This document shows positions 1 through 8,729 of a stretch of DNA of 64,000 nucleotides, piece by piece. The notes under the pieces are model-generated. The model saw only the letters and a list, made by a program, of their open reading frames with translations, made no database searches and was not told the origin of the DNA. This stretch comes from Eggerthellales bacterium. GTDB lineage: Bacteria > Actinomycetota > Coriobacteriia > Coriobacteriales > Eggerthellaceae. The stretch is from positions 1 to 64,000 of the forward strand of contig JAQXVU010000052.1 of the NCBI GenBank assembly GCA_029225085.1. The letters are read 5' to 3'. A program made the position numbers and the translations under genes. Every line of letters starts with the position of its first letter. Position 1 is the first letter of the stretch.

Positions 1-149
1 CTTCCCAGGCTTTTTTCTTTGCGCCCCGCTACGGCAAATCCTGAAGCACAAAGGCCCTCACAGCGCTAAGCCCCAAAGCGCCAGCACCCTGCACCTCGAA
101 GCGCTCACCTCCCTCCCTTCCAAAAGAACTCCGCAAACATCACAGTTAG

Positions 150-189
150 GAAACTCCTTAAGGTTTCTTTATGTAGCGCGCCCTACAAT
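150..189 (+). promoter_or_regulatory. Probable autoregulated promoter of the two-component operon
   Basis: A -10-like TACAAT lies at 184-189. An inverted repeat GAAAC-N8-GTTTC (150-154 and 163-167) covers the -35 position, where no good TTGACA exists. An operator over a poor -35 is typical of promoters activated by OmpR-type regulators, so autoregulation is inferred. A strong AAGGAG site precedes the ATG at 211. Nothing else was recognised in positions 1-149. Confidence 0.4.
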
Positions 190-210
190 GCCAAGAGGAA
201 GGAGCGAACT

Positions 211-885
211 ATGCAAGTACTTTTGGTAGAAGACGACCGACGCCTCGCTGCTGCGCTGAAGCAGATACTCGAGGAAAACCAGTACCAGGTAGACGCGGTG
301 GAAGACGGCCAAGCCGGCCTGGACTATGCCCTCACCGGCATCTACGACGTCATCGTCCTCGACATCATGCTGCCTAAGATGGACGGCTTCCAGGTCATCT
401 CTAACCTGCGCCGCAACAACATCTCTACCCCCACGCTGCTCCTCACCGCTCGCGATTCGGTATCCGACAAGATTCACGGGCTCGATTCCGGCGCTGACGA
501 CTACATGACCAAGCCCTTCTCCCCCGCCGAGCTCATGGCCCATCTGCGAGCCCTCACCCGCCGTCGTGGCGAAGTGACCTTCGAAACCCTTACCTACGAG
601 GACCTCACCCTCGACCTGAACAGCTTCGACCTCAGCTGCGGCGAGGAGAGCATTCACCTAAGCTTCAAGGAATTCAGCATCGCCAAGATCCTCATGTCCA
701 ACCCTGGCCTCGTCATCTCGAAGGACACCCTCATCGCCAAGGTTTGGGGCACCGAAACCTCCGCCGAAGACAACAATGTAGAGGCATACATCTCCTTCCT
801 GAGAAAGAAGCTGCGCTTCCTGAACTCTTCGGTGACAATAGAGACCATCAGGAAAGCCGGGTACCGACTGGGAAAGAGCTGCTAG
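211..885 (+). CDS. OmpR/PhoB-family response regulator
   Basis: This 224-residue cytoplasmic DNA-binding regulator has the usual two-domain layout. The receiver domain (about 1-115) carries the acidic pair near D8/D9, the phospho-acceptor D51 in VLDIMLPKMDG, the switch T79 and the conserved K101 in the MTKPF motif. The C-terminal part (about 125-222) is a winged-helix effector domain ending in the typical KAGYRLG wing. An AAGGAG ribosome site six bases before the ATG supports the start. It is followed after three bases by its histidine kinase, so the two form an operon. Length and motifs are normal for the family. The regulon cannot be told from sequence; the inverted repeat upstream suggests self-activation. 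Confidence 0.95.
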   Translation: MQVLLVEDDRRLAAALKQILEENQYQVDAVEDGQAGLDYALTGIYDVIVLDIMLPKMDGFQVISNLRRNNISTPTLLLTARDSVSDKIHGLDSGADDYMTKPFSPAELMAHLRALTRRRGEVTFETLTYEDLTLDLNSFDLSCGEESIHLSFKEFSIAKILMSNPGLVISKDTLIAKVWGTETSAEDNNVEAYISFLRKKLRFLNSSVTIETIRKAGYRLGKSC

Positions 886-888
886 CAC

Positions 889-2166
889 ATGCTTAAAAAG
901 CTTCGATGGAAATTCACCCTCACCATCATGGTCTTCGTCACGGTGACCATCGGCATCTCCTTCTCAGCCATCTGCTGGCTCACCTACAACGATGAGGTGA
1001 ACGACGTCTACAGCAAGCTCGACAGGTCTATGGATGTGAACTGGAGCCTGTACCAGCTTGATGCCGACTCGGTTACAAGCAGCAATAAAGACGAGTTCCC
1101 CTCCCCCTACATCGGTCGCGGCAGAAATTCCGAAAACTTCATCCCCATCGCCAGCTACATCGTCACCGAAACCGGCGATGTCATCACACGAACCTTCGAC
1201 TCAACGGCGGTCATCTCGAAAGACGACCTGAGCACTGCGTTCCTGCTCATTCACGATGCGAATGCCCAAAAGGGCTTCCTGAAAGAACTGGGCGTGTACT
1301 ACCAGTACGAAGCCCACGGCACCTACCTGATCATCTCCTTCGCCGACAAGAGCTCCGCTTCCCAATGGGAAACCCTGGCCCTGTACCTCCTGGGATTGGC
1401 TCTCCTGCTCATCGCCGTCTTCTTCCTCATCTCCTGGAATCTCAGCAAATGGATGCTGCGCCCCGCTGAGGATGCCTGGGAAAGCCAGAACCGCTTCATC
1501 GCCGATGCCTCCCATGAACTGAAGACTCCTCTGACGGTGATCATGGCCAACAACGAGATTCTGAAGAGCAAGAAGGACAGCCCCATCGGCGACCAAATGC
1601 AGTGGATAGAGAGCACCCAGTGCGAGGCTGAGAACATGCAGGATCTGGTAAACGACATGCTCACCCTCGCCCGCTCTGACGCCCGCACCGATCAGGAGAA
1701 GACACCAGCCGAGAATGTGAACATGAGCGCTCTCACCGAACGCATTGCCCTGCAGTTTGAATCCGTAGCCTTCGAGAAGAACATACTGATGGATGCTCAG
1801 GTGGAAGAAGACTGCGTAGTCCCCGGCTGGGAGAAGGACCTGCAGCGCCTGGTTTCCACCCTGATTGACAACGCCTGCAAATACAGCGACCCCGGCACCA
1901 CCGTTACCATACGACTGAAGAGCGCATCTGCCGCGGTGAGCCTTACGGTGACGAGCTTCGGCAACGTCATTCCCGCCGATGATCTCCCCCATCTCTTCGA
2001 CAGGTTCTACCGGTCAGACAAGGCGCGTACCCATCATGAGGAATCGAGCAGCTTCGGTCTGGGACTGGCCATCGCCAAGACCATCGTCGATGCCCATAAG
2101 GGAACCATCACCGCCACCAGTAGCGAACAGCGGGGAACCACCTTCGTGGTGACCCTCCCCCGTTAG
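889..2166 (+). CDS. Membrane sensor histidine kinase, partner of the upstream regulator
   Basis: This 425-residue HPK1-type kinase has a transmembrane helix near residues 10-32, an extracytoplasmic sensor loop to about 155, and a second helix at about 158-182. The HisKA domain follows almost directly, with the phospho-accepting histidine near residue 209 in DASHELKTPL. The HATPase domain has the N box (LIDNACKYS), the F box (LFDRFYRS) and the G box (GLGLAIAKTI). The link between helix two and HisKA is short, so a full HAMP domain is doubtful. It starts three bases after the response regulator, so translation is probably coupled. The sensor loop has no recognisable ligand domain, so the stimulus is unknown. 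Confidence 0.95.
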   Translation: MLKKLRWKFTLTIMVFVTVTIGISFSAICWLTYNDEVNDVYSKLDRSMDVNWSLYQLDADSVTSSNKDEFPSPYIGRGRNSENFIPIASYIVTETGDVITRTFDSTAVISKDDLSTAFLLIHDANAQKGFLKELGVYYQYEAHGTYLIISFADKSSASQWETLALYLLGLALLLIAVFFLISWNLSKWMLRPAEDAWESQNRFIADASHELKTPLTVIMANNEILKSKKDSPIGDQMQWIESTQCEAENMQDLVNDMLTLARSDARTDQEKTPAENVNMSALTERIALQFESVAFEKNILMDAQVEEDCVVPGWEKDLQRLVSTLIDNACKYSDPGTTVTIRLKSASAAVSLTVTSFGNVIPADDLPHLFDRFYRSDKARTHHEESSSFGLGLAIAKTIVDAHKGTITATSSEQRGTTFVVTLPR

Positions 2167-2247
2167 CAGCCGCCTCAGTGGGTGGGCGCCCAAGCAAGCG
2201 AGGGGTCACCTTCACGGTAAAGCCGCCCCGTTAGCAGTTGCACCCCA

Positions 2248-5200
2248 TCAGAAGCAGCGGAAGTTATTTCCTCCGCCCTTCTTCACCTCGTAGAGCATCT
2301 TGTCCGCTTCTCGGTACAGGCGAGCGAAGCTGCTCCTATCCTCCGAGGGGCTATAGGATGCACCCAAAGAAACAGAGGCACTCTGGTCGTAGTCGCGAAG
2401 CACCGAAGAAACCCGCTCCCACGTGTTCTTCACCGCCGAATGCACGTGCTCGAGGGAAGTGCTCTTGGGCATGTACACCGACGCCGCAAACTCATCTCCG
2501 CCCATGCGGGCGGCGATGCCACTGGGAAACACGGTCTCCGACAAACCGCTGGCCAGCACCTTCAACAGCTCATCACCCTGAGGATGGCCATAGGTGTCGT
2601 TATAGGTCTTGAAGAAATCGACATCGAGAATGAGGAAGAGCACGTTGCCGTCGTCTTTCAGAAGAGCAGCCTCGGTTTCAGAACGCAGCGCCTCACGGTT
2701 GAACAAGCCCGTCAGAGGATCGCGACGGGCGCTGTCCTCCCACATGCTGATGCTGCGACGAGCACTGATGCGCTCCCTTCGCGCGATGATCTGCATAGAG
2801 CGGGACTCCATGCAGTCGGAGATGACGATGCGGGTGCGCTTCGCATGGGACACCGCATCGTACACGTCCCTTCCATAGCAGAAGACGAAGCAGGTTGATC
2901 CGTTCTTGCGACGAATACGATGTTCAAGGTAGGCCTCGTTGTCCACCGCGCAGATAGAGGAGATGAGGGAGAGGTAGTCATCCCTGTCCTCAGGAGGCAG
3001 CAAATCGAGCTGGGTGAGACCGTAATCCTGTACGTCCTGGGCAGTGTAGCCCGTCATGCGGGTAAAGGCGTCATCGATCTCGACGATGCGCATGTTGTCG
3101 CCCAAACTGTAGCTGCTGTACTCCGCAATACGCAGACAGCTCTCAGCAGAGGGGGCATTGTCCGTAAAAAGGCTCTCCAGGCTCTTAGGAGCCACAAAGG
3201 GGGCGTCATCAGCCCCTCGATCTGCGCCGGAAAGCTCCTGAATGACCTGCCGAGACTCCGGCTCTTCCAGCAAAGCAAGGAACTCACCGACGATGATGGG
3301 GTCGAACTGCACGTTGGCGCAACGAGCCAGCTCCTCCTTTGCCTCGGCAACCGAAATCGCTGGGCGATAGGGGCGATCGTTGGTCATGGCATCGAAGGTG
3401 TCGACGACCGACAGAATGCGAGCCAACAGAGGGATAGATTCCCTGCTCAGGCCATCGGGGTATCCCATGCCGTTCCAGAACTCATGATGATGCAGGATGA
3501 GAGGCGCGATCTTCTGCAGCTCGGGAGAAGCATTGGCGATGCGATAGCCCTTTTCTACATGGCTCTTCATAACCTGCCATTCGGAATCCGTGAGCCTGCC
3601 GGGCTTGTTCAGGATTTCCATGGGAATGCCCACTTTGCCGATGTCATGCAGCAAGCAGAGGAGGTCGAGGGAGGTGAGTTCGCTCTCGGAAAGTCCCAAA
3701 CGCTCGCCAAGACGCCTTCCCAGCAGCTGAGTGCGACGAACGTGGGAATCGGTCTCCAGGTCGCTTTCCATCAGGGTCTGCGCGAAGGAGTCGAGCAGGC
3801 TCGAATGGGAGGACTGAGGATCGAGGAGTTTCTTCTCACCAAGCGTATCGAGAGCTAACGCAATGGCATCTGACAGGGAAACGTCATCCTGCGCCGCAAA
3901 GACAACCGAGCCTTCCATAGAGAGCTGGCCGAATCCCAGATCGACCTCCGAGAAGGCATCACGTACCTCTTCGAGAGCGTGCCTGGCTTCCTTAATAGAG
4001 GAAAGCGGCGCGATGACCACCAGCGTCGCCTCACTAGAACGAAGGTAGTACGCCCTCTTCCCGAATAGATCGCGCAAAACGTTCGCCAAGGCCTGAATGG
4101 CAAGGTCTCCCTTATCCCGCCCGTACAGGGAGTTTATCTGGGCAAGACGATCGATATCGCAGGCAATCACCGCAAAGGGATAGACGATGGCAGTCGGCGT
4201 GCTTTCAAGAGCACGCTCGAAAGAGGACTGATACTGAAAACCGGTGAGCAAGTCGTTCTCGAGGGAGCTGTCGAAGAATACGAAGAGCTTGCCGATGACC
4301 CTGTCCTTCTCGTCTTTCAACACCTGGTAATCGCAGCGACGGAATCGAGCGCCATTGGCATCCTTGGTTTTCCATTGAAACGATGCGTTCTCCTGCAGAT
4401 TCACCAATGCGGTGTTGAAGGAGCAGTCAGCCACGAATTCAGAGAAGGTGTAGTCTCGGTTTCTCTTCCTCTCGGGAATGATGCCGCCCGTGCTCTCGTT
4501 GCAATAAGCGAACCGATCCTCATAGTCGAAGAGCACCAGGGCGGTTTCCATGTTGCGGAGAATCATGCTCTGAGCTTCCCGCACCATGTTGCTGTCTCTG
4601 AAGCCGTAGGCCATCTGATACACCAAGAAGCACATGACGCTATACAGGAGCACGGAGACATCGGGCATGGAATCGGTGGCGAAGTACAGGAACACTGCAT
4701 TCAGGGCCACGATGACGAAGAGCACCATGAGCAGGGAGAGGTACCGCAAACGATACACACTGGGAACCGAGGCCGCTTTCAGGAAGAGCGCCACCGCCAC
4801 CAAGCCGATGACGATATAGCAAAAGGCCAGATGCATGAGGAAGAGCAGCCCGGGAACGTACTGCCAAACGCCACCACCCAAGCCAACCTGCTCGTAGGAA
4901 AGCACCACGCCGGTGACAGGGTTAGACATTAGCGCCAGGACATCGAAGCACCCGTAGGCAGCGCAGCAGACAAGAACGACCCTGAACACCGAACTAGAGT
5001 GAAGCTCGGTGAAGCGAAGCGTATAGGCGAAGAAGAACAGCAGGCAGAAATCGATGCTGGCAAAATACACGCTGCTCGAGAAGGAAACCAGGAACAAGCT
5101 CGCTGAGGGAGCGATGCTGACGAGGTAGCTGACGTTGGTAATTGCCGCGGAAATCATCGCCGCCGCAAGCAACTGGGCCTTCGGGTCATGACGACGTAGC

Positions 5201-5271
5201 GAGACGAAGGCGAACACGATATTCGCCAGAGCAAACACGAGGGATATGACAACGTAGGGCCAGCTGAACAT
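2248..5271 (-). CDS. Multidomain c-di-GMP protein: 7TM-PAS-GGDEF(degenerate)-HD-GYP-PAS-GGDEF
   Basis: This 1007-residue protein starts with about seven hydrophobic segments (1-215, like histidine-kinase 7TM sensor domains), then a PAS-like domain. A first GGDEF-type fold at about 330-490 is inactive-looking: its signature position reads RSSEAT near residue 412. An HD-GYP phosphodiesterase domain follows, with HDIGK at H542 and HHHEFWNGMGYP. A second PAS domain covers about 720-840. The final GGDEF domain (845-1005) keeps the intact signature RMGGDEF near residue 924, so one polypeptide may both make and degrade c-di-GMP. The start has an AAAGGAG site eight bases upstream. It lies 22 bases after a small acidic gene and was probably co-transcribed with it. 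No RxxD inhibitory site is visible just before the intact GGDEF. Confidence 0.93.
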   Translation of the reverse strand: MFSWPYVVISLVFALANIVFAFVSLRRHDPKAQLLAAAMISAAITNVSYLVSIAPSASLFLVSFSSSVYFASIDFCLLFFFAYTLRFTELHSSSVFRVVLVCCAAYGCFDVLALMSNPVTGVVLSYEQVGLGGGVWQYVPGLLFLMHLAFCYIVIGLVAVALFLKAASVPSVYRLRYLSLLMVLFVIVALNAVFLYFATDSMPDVSVLLYSVMCFLVYQMAYGFRDSNMVREAQSMILRNMETALVLFDYEDRFAYCNESTGGIIPERKRNRDYTFSEFVADCSFNTALVNLQENASFQWKTKDANGARFRRCDYQVLKDEKDRVIGKLFVFFDSSLENDLLTGFQYQSSFERALESTPTAIVYPFAVIACDIDRLAQINSLYGRDKGDLAIQALANVLRDLFGKRAYYLRSSEATLVVIAPLSSIKEARHALEEVRDAFSEVDLGFGQLSMEGSVVFAAQDDVSLSDAIALALDTLGEKKLLDPQSSHSSLLDSFAQTLMESDLETDSHVRRTQLLGRRLGERLGLSESELTSLDLLCLLHDIGKVGIPMEILNKPGRLTDSEWQVMKSHVEKGYRIANASPELQKIAPLILHHHEFWNGMGYPDGLSRESIPLLARILSVVDTFDAMTNDRPYRPAISVAEAKEELARCANVQFDPIIVGEFLALLEEPESRQVIQELSGADRGADDAPFVAPKSLESLFTDNAPSAESCLRIAEYSSYSLGDNMRIVEIDDAFTRMTGYTAQDVQDYGLTQLDLLPPEDRDDYLSLISSICAVDNEAYLEHRIRRKNGSTCFVFCYGRDVYDAVSHAKRTRIVISDCMESRSMQIIARRERISARRSISMWEDSARRDPLTGLFNREALRSETEAALLKDDGNVLFLILDVDFFKTYNDTYGHPQGDELLKVLASGLSETVFPSGIAARMGGDEFAASVYMPKSTSLEHVHSAVKNTWERVSSVLRDYDQSASVSLGASYSPSEDRSSFARLYREADKMLYEVKKGGGNNFRCF

Positions 5272-5293
5272 AGGCTAGGCTCCTTTAAGGGCG

Positions 5294-5608
5294 TTAGGCA
5301 TCACGAGAATCTTCCATGAAGTCACTGACAGAGACGCCGTAGCTCTCCGCCAGCTCTACCAACTGCCTGGGGCTGATGTTGTCTACTTCCACCAGATCAT
5401 ACTGGGCCTGGCTAACGCCGCCGAAAGCCATGGCATCGAGGTAGTCGACCATGAAATCCCGCAGGTCATCGGTGCGAAGGCCCTCTACGGGCTCCTCGGG
5501 AGCCATAGGAACGGCGTCGGCAGGCGCGCTCATGGCGATGATGTCGTCTACCGAGAAACCATCATCGGGAGACTCGTGAATCTGAGACATAAGAGTTTTG
5601 AAGTCCAT
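5294..5608 (-). CDS. Small acidic protein of unknown function, upstream of the GGDEF/HD-GYP gene
   Basis: This 104-residue, strongly acidic cytoplasmic protein has no signal peptide, membrane segment or cysteine. Two helical-looking blocks are visible: residues 45-65 (DDLRDFMVDYLDAMAF) and 78-100 (a helix-turn-helix-like stretch around SPRQLVELAESYGVS). An AGGAG ribosome site seven bases before the ATG supports the start. The gene ends 22 bases before the large c-di-GMP protein on the same strand, so a regulatory or adaptor role for that protein is possible, but this rests only on position. I do not recognise a family. Confidence 0.72.
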   Translation of the reverse strand: MDFKTLMSQIHESPDDGFSVDDIIAMSAPADAVPMAPEEPVEGLRTDDLRDFMVDYLDAMAFGGVSQAQYDLVEVDNISPRQLVELAESYGVSVSDFMEDSRDA

Positions 5609-5710
5609 GTCAGATCTCCTAGCTTAGTGATCGAGCTCGAAGCCGGAAAGCTTGAACTCTTAGGTTGCTATGCGAACGTATCCTGGCAGCCAATGCTGCT
5701 CTCAGGGTTC

Positions 5711-7018
5711 TTAGAACAAAATGCCCATCTTCTTTGCCTCGAAGGCAAGCTCATCCCTGAAGTCGGGGTGAGCGATAGAAATAAGGCGCCTTGCCCTAGT
5801 GGGAACATCGGCCCAGCGAAGGTCAGCGACGCCGTACTCCGTGGCGATGTACTGCACGTCATTGCGCAGCGAGGTAATGGCGCTTCCCTGAGCGAGCATG
5901 GGGACGATCTTAGAGACGTCGCCCTTCTTGGTGTGAGCTACGCTGGTAACGGCGATGAAGGACATGCCGCCCTTGCTGTTCTTCACGCCCTGCACGAAAT
6001 TCATCTGGCCACCGCTGGCGGAGTACTGACGGGGACCGATGCTCTCGGCGCAAACCTGACCGGTAAGGTCGATAGACACCGCCGTGTTCAGGGACATGAG
6101 GTTATCGTTCTTGGCGATGCATTCAGGGTTGCACACCGTCTCGTAGCTGGTGAAGTACACCTCAGGGTTCTGGTTGATGAAGTCGTAGAGGCGCTTCGAG
6201 CCCGTGGAATAGCCGCCCACGCTCTTGCCGGGGAAGTAATTCTTGCGGGAGTTATCGATGACGCCCTTCATCTGCAGCTCTACCAGTGCGTCGGAATACA
6301 TCTCGGTAAAGGCTCCCAGATGCTGCTTCGATTCCAAGCCCTTGGCGATAGCGTTGGAAATGCCGCCAATGCCCAGCTGAATGCAGGCGCCATCGGGAAT
6401 GCGGTCGACGATGAGCTCGGCCACCTTCAGCTCCTCAGGAGTTGGGTCAGGAACCACGATGTCTTCGAGCTCCTCATCCTGCAGGAGGAAGGCGTCGATC
6501 TGGGATACGTGGTAGTCATGGGAATCGCCGAAAACGCGAGGGAGATTGCGGTTGACCTGAGCGATGATATGCTTCGCGCCCTGCACGCCGCCGGGTTCGA
6601 AGCCCAGAGGACCGATGTTGCAGTAGCCGTTTTCGTCAGGCGGGGTCATCTGCACGACTGCGTAGTCGAGGCCCACCTCACGAAGCATGCGATTCACATC
6701 GCTGAAATGCACGGGGATATGGGCCACGCAGCCTGCCGCCATACCGGCACGCTCGTTGGGGCCGGCGAAATAGGTGTGGTAGCGGAAGGTTTCAGGACCA
6801 ACCTGCGTCTCGTTCAGGGTAACATGACCATTGATCCAGTTGCCCCAGGCGTCGATGCCGGAGAGCCTGCCGTCACGAATACGCTGCAGCATCTCGTTGA
6901 TGATGGTGTTAGGAGTATGAAGTCCGCCGATATACACCTTCTGATTTCCCGTAAGATGAGATTCGAAAATCTGCTGCAGGGAAACCTGCTTCTCTTCGTA
7001 TTCCTTCGTCCAGCTCAT
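5711..7018 (-). CDS. Acetyl-CoA hydrolase/CoA-transferase family protein (4-hydroxybutyrate or butyrate type)
   Basis: This 435-residue enzyme moves CoA between an acyl-CoA and acetate or another short acid in the cytoplasm. It resembles the Cat1/AbfT/But group of fermentative CoA-transferases. The C-terminal half has the block with SVGGYSTGSKRLYDF, then ESIGPRQYSASGGQMNFV and the terminal AHPDFRDEL motif. The middle carries the FTEMYSD segment that holds the likely catalytic glutamate. The ATG at 7018 has a GGGAG site at good spacing and is preferred over an in-frame TTG at 7033. Substrate choice (butyrate, 4-hydroxybutyrate, succinate or propionate) cannot be settled here because no pathway neighbours are present. 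Confidence 0.9.
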   Translation of the reverse strand: MSWTKEYEEKQVSLQQIFESHLTGNQKVYIGGLHTPNTIINEMLQRIRDGRLSGIDAWGNWINGHVTLNETQVGPETFRYHTYFAGPNERAGMAAGCVAHIPVHFSDVNRMLREVGLDYAVVQMTPPDENGYCNIGPLGFEPGGVQGAKHIIAQVNRNLPRVFGDSHDYHVSQIDAFLLQDEELEDIVVPDPTPEELKVAELIVDRIPDGACIQLGIGGISNAIAKGLESKQHLGAFTEMYSDALVELQMKGVIDNSRKNYFPGKSVGGYSTGSKRLYDFINQNPEVYFTSYETVCNPECIAKNDNLMSLNTAVSIDLTGQVCAESIGPRQYSASGGQMNFVQGVKNSKGGMSFIAVTSVAHTKKGDVSKIVPMLAQGSAITSLRNDVQYIATEYGVADLRWADVPTRARRLISIAHPDFRDELAFEAKKMGILF

Positions 7019-7132
7019 GTCAGCTCCCTTCAAAACGCGTTACTCGATTGTATGCCAACAGGCGATACGATAAAAGCAACGAGACTCCCTGCGACCCGAT
7101 ACATGCCCCGAACGTCACAGAAAGCCACCGCC

Positions 7133-7387
7133 ATGAAGCCCAAGAACTGCTCATCCTTCTTTCAGAACACCGAATGCGAATACTTCCCCTGCCATGCAGG
7201 CTCGGACCCCGAAACCTTCAACTGCCTGTTCTGCTACTGTCCCCTGTACCTGCTGGGCAAAGACTGCGGCGGAAACTTTACCTACACCTCCACAGGCCTG
7301 AAGGATTGCTCTGGCTGCTTGGTGCCCCACGGACCCGAAAGCGCCGCGTACATCGCCCGAAAGCTCTTTGGGCAAGAAGCCGAATAA
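7133..7387 (+). CDS. Cysteine-rich small-domain protein, probable metal binder
   Basis: This 84-residue protein contains nine cysteines, with clusters ECEYFPCH, CLFCYCP and KDCSGCLVPHG. That spacing matches the cysteine-rich small domain family, a presumed metal-binding domain sometimes attached to cobalamin-related enzymes. An alternative in-frame ATG lies at 7103, but the homologous part begins near the ATG at 7133; neither start has a strong ribosome site. The gene is divergent from the CoA-transferase and stands alone. The bound metal and partner are unknown. Confidence 0.75.
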   Translation: MKPKNCSSFFQNTECEYFPCHAGSDPETFNCLFCYCPLYLLGKDCGGNFTYTSTGLKDCSGCLVPHGPESAAYIARKLFGQEAE

Positions 7388-7411
7388 GCCTCTTTTCGAA
7401 GCGATGCTTCC

Positions 7412-7548
7412 CCACTGGGAGTGAATGGGTCACGAAGCGCTAATCCCCGCTGGAACGAACGTGCCGAAAGGCACTGACCCCCGCTGGAACGAACGTGCCG
7501 AAAGGCACTGATCCCCGCTGAGAAAGAATGGGCCGCATGGCCCGAAAA
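7412..7548. repeat. Tandem hairpin-forming 34-bp repeats (two exact-like units plus degenerate flanks)
   Basis: Two adjacent 34-bp units (7444-7477 and 7478-7511) differ only at the first base. Each contains the stem-loop GTGCC-GAAA-GGCAC. The unit starting at 7512 keeps the CCCCGCTG head, but its hairpin reads GGGCC-GCAT-GGCCC, a compensated stem change. A more degenerate copy sits just before 7444. The array lies between the cysteine-rich gene and the lipoprotein gene, outside any credible reading frame. Confidence 0.75.
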
Positions 7549-7566
7549 CCATGAGAAGTTCCCCTC

Positions 7567-7572
7567 TATAAT
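7567..7572 (+). promoter_or_regulatory. Probable -10 element of the lipoprotein gene
   Basis: A perfect TATAAT lies about 75 bases before the lipoprotein start and directly downstream of the hairpin array. No convincing TTGACA is present at 16-18 bases upstream, where the last repeat copy ends. Confidence 0.45.
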
Positions 7573-7645
7573 ACGTACCTGACCAGGTAATTCTTCGAAT
7601 TCAAACCAAGCCTGCACCCCTAACGTTCACGAGGAGGAGAACAAG

Positions 7646-8527
7646 ATGAAGAGGACCAAGAAAGCGTTTATGCTGGTCATGGTCGCAGCCCTGTCACTGA
7701 CCTTGGGGCTTCTTACCGCATGCGGCGAGAGCTATGAGAAGCAGACCATCGACGTCACCGACGGAAACGACACCAACTACTGGGAGCTCACCGTCACCAA
7801 CGACGAGGTACAGTTCAACGAGGGTACCGGCTACGATGACCTGATCGTGTACGTCACCGCCAAGAACACCTCCGACCAGACCGAAAAGCTCAGCAGCGAC
7901 ATCATCGCAACCCCCACCCAGAATGGCGAGACCCTTGATGCGGGCATCCAGATCGAAGGCAACTATGACCTCATCTGCTCCGAGGTAGAGGCCGGCAAGT
8001 CCGTTGACGTGGTATACACCTGCCGCCTTGCCGATTACTCCCCCGTCACTATGGAATTCCACGGCTACACCTCTGCGGTAGTCGGTGGCACCGCAACCTT
8101 CGATGTTGAAGGCCGCCAGACCGACGAGGCCAAGGCCGCAGCTGAAGCCGAAGCTGCCAAGCGCGATGCCAACAGCTTCGACATTGAATACGTCACCGGC
8201 GAAGTTGCCGAGGGCTGGTATATCGATGAGGTTGACGACGACTCCGTAGAGATCGCCCGCGACGATGACAGCGGCGCAAGCCTGTCTATCTCCGTCACCT
8301 TCGGTGACAGCGCCAAGGACGCCATGATGACTGAGGAGAAGAACTACCCCGACGCCAAGACCTCTACCAAGACCATCAACGGCACTAAGTATCAGGTACT
8401 GACAAAGACCAAGGACATGTTCGCCCTGTTCGCCGAGACCAGCAATGGCGATCTGTTCAAGATCAGCGGTTCGTTCCTCACCGTTAACGACGCCATGGAT
8501 CAGCTGAAGAAGATCACGGTGAAGTAA
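7646..8527 (+). CDS. Secreted lipoprotein with DUF4352/DUF5067-like domain
   Basis: This 293-residue protein begins with a type II signal peptide ending in the lipobox LTAC at about residues 23-26, so it should be lipid-anchored outside the cytoplasmic membrane. Residues 45-150 look like an immunoglobulin-like beta domain of the DUF4352/DUF5067 type, with alternating WELTVTNDEVQF strands and a KNTSDQTEKL turn. An alanine/glutamate-rich linker (about 158-175) leads to a second beta-rich domain. A GAGGAGG site precedes the ATG. A strong terminator follows directly, so it is probably a single-gene transcript. Ligand and role are unknown. Confidence 0.85.
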   Translation: MKRTKKAFMLVMVAALSLTLGLLTACGESYEKQTIDVTDGNDTNYWELTVTNDEVQFNEGTGYDDLIVYVTAKNTSDQTEKLSSDIIATPTQNGETLDAGIQIEGNYDLICSEVEAGKSVDVVYTCRLADYSPVTMEFHGYTSAVVGGTATFDVEGRQTDEAKAAAEAEAAKRDANSFDIEYVTGEVAEGWYIDEVDDDSVEIARDDDSGASLSISVTFGDSAKDAMMTEEKNYPDAKTSTKTINGTKYQVLTKTKDMFALFAETSNGDLFKISGSFLTVNDAMDQLKKITVK

Positions 8528-8547
8528 CAAGCCCTAGAAAAACAAAA

Positions 8548-8568
8548 AGCCAGGCGTTTCGCCTGGCT
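8548..8568 (+). terminator. Rho-independent terminator of the lipoprotein gene
   Basis: The stem AGCCAGGCG-TTT-CGCCTGGCT is perfect over nine pairs and is followed by a run of six T (8571-8576). The A-rich left flank means it may also stop transcripts from the tRNA-Val side. Confidence 0.9.
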
Positions 8569-8578
8569 TGTTTTTTCA

Positions 8579-8653
8579 TGGTGGGCGGGACAGGGTTTGA
8601 ACCTGCGACCCATACCGTGTGAAGGTATTGCTCTTCCGCTGAGCTACCCGCCC
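8579..8653 (-). tRNA. tRNA-Val (anticodon CAC)
   Basis: The minus strand folds as a standard cloverleaf. The acceptor stem is GGGCGGG/CCCGCCC, the D arm holds TAGCTCAG, and the anticodon arm is ATACC-TTCACAC-GGTAT, giving anticodon CAC for GUG codons. The T arm contains GGTTCAAACC. The CCA end is encoded in the DNA (TGG at 8579-8581 on the plus strand). Confidence 0.95.
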
Positions 8654-8729
8654 ACGAGTAGCCGCTCTCTTGGAGCGCAAACCATTCTAACCATTTCCCC
8701 ATGTAAGCGCAAGTGAAGATTTGGCCTGC

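Noticed and set aside
2158-2237. Duplicated CCCCGTTAGCAG around the kinase stop codon
   Set aside because: The copies are only 12 bp with no wider similarity, so chance or a small past slippage is enough.
5576-7387. A 603-codon plus-strand frame through the CoA-transferase gene
   Set aside because: Most of it is the antisense of the CoA-transferase, and the translated product has no family signal. Only its last 84 codons (from 7133) form a recognisable protein.
7444-7548. CRISPR array
   Set aside because: The 34-bp units are directly adjacent with no unique spacers and no cas genes.
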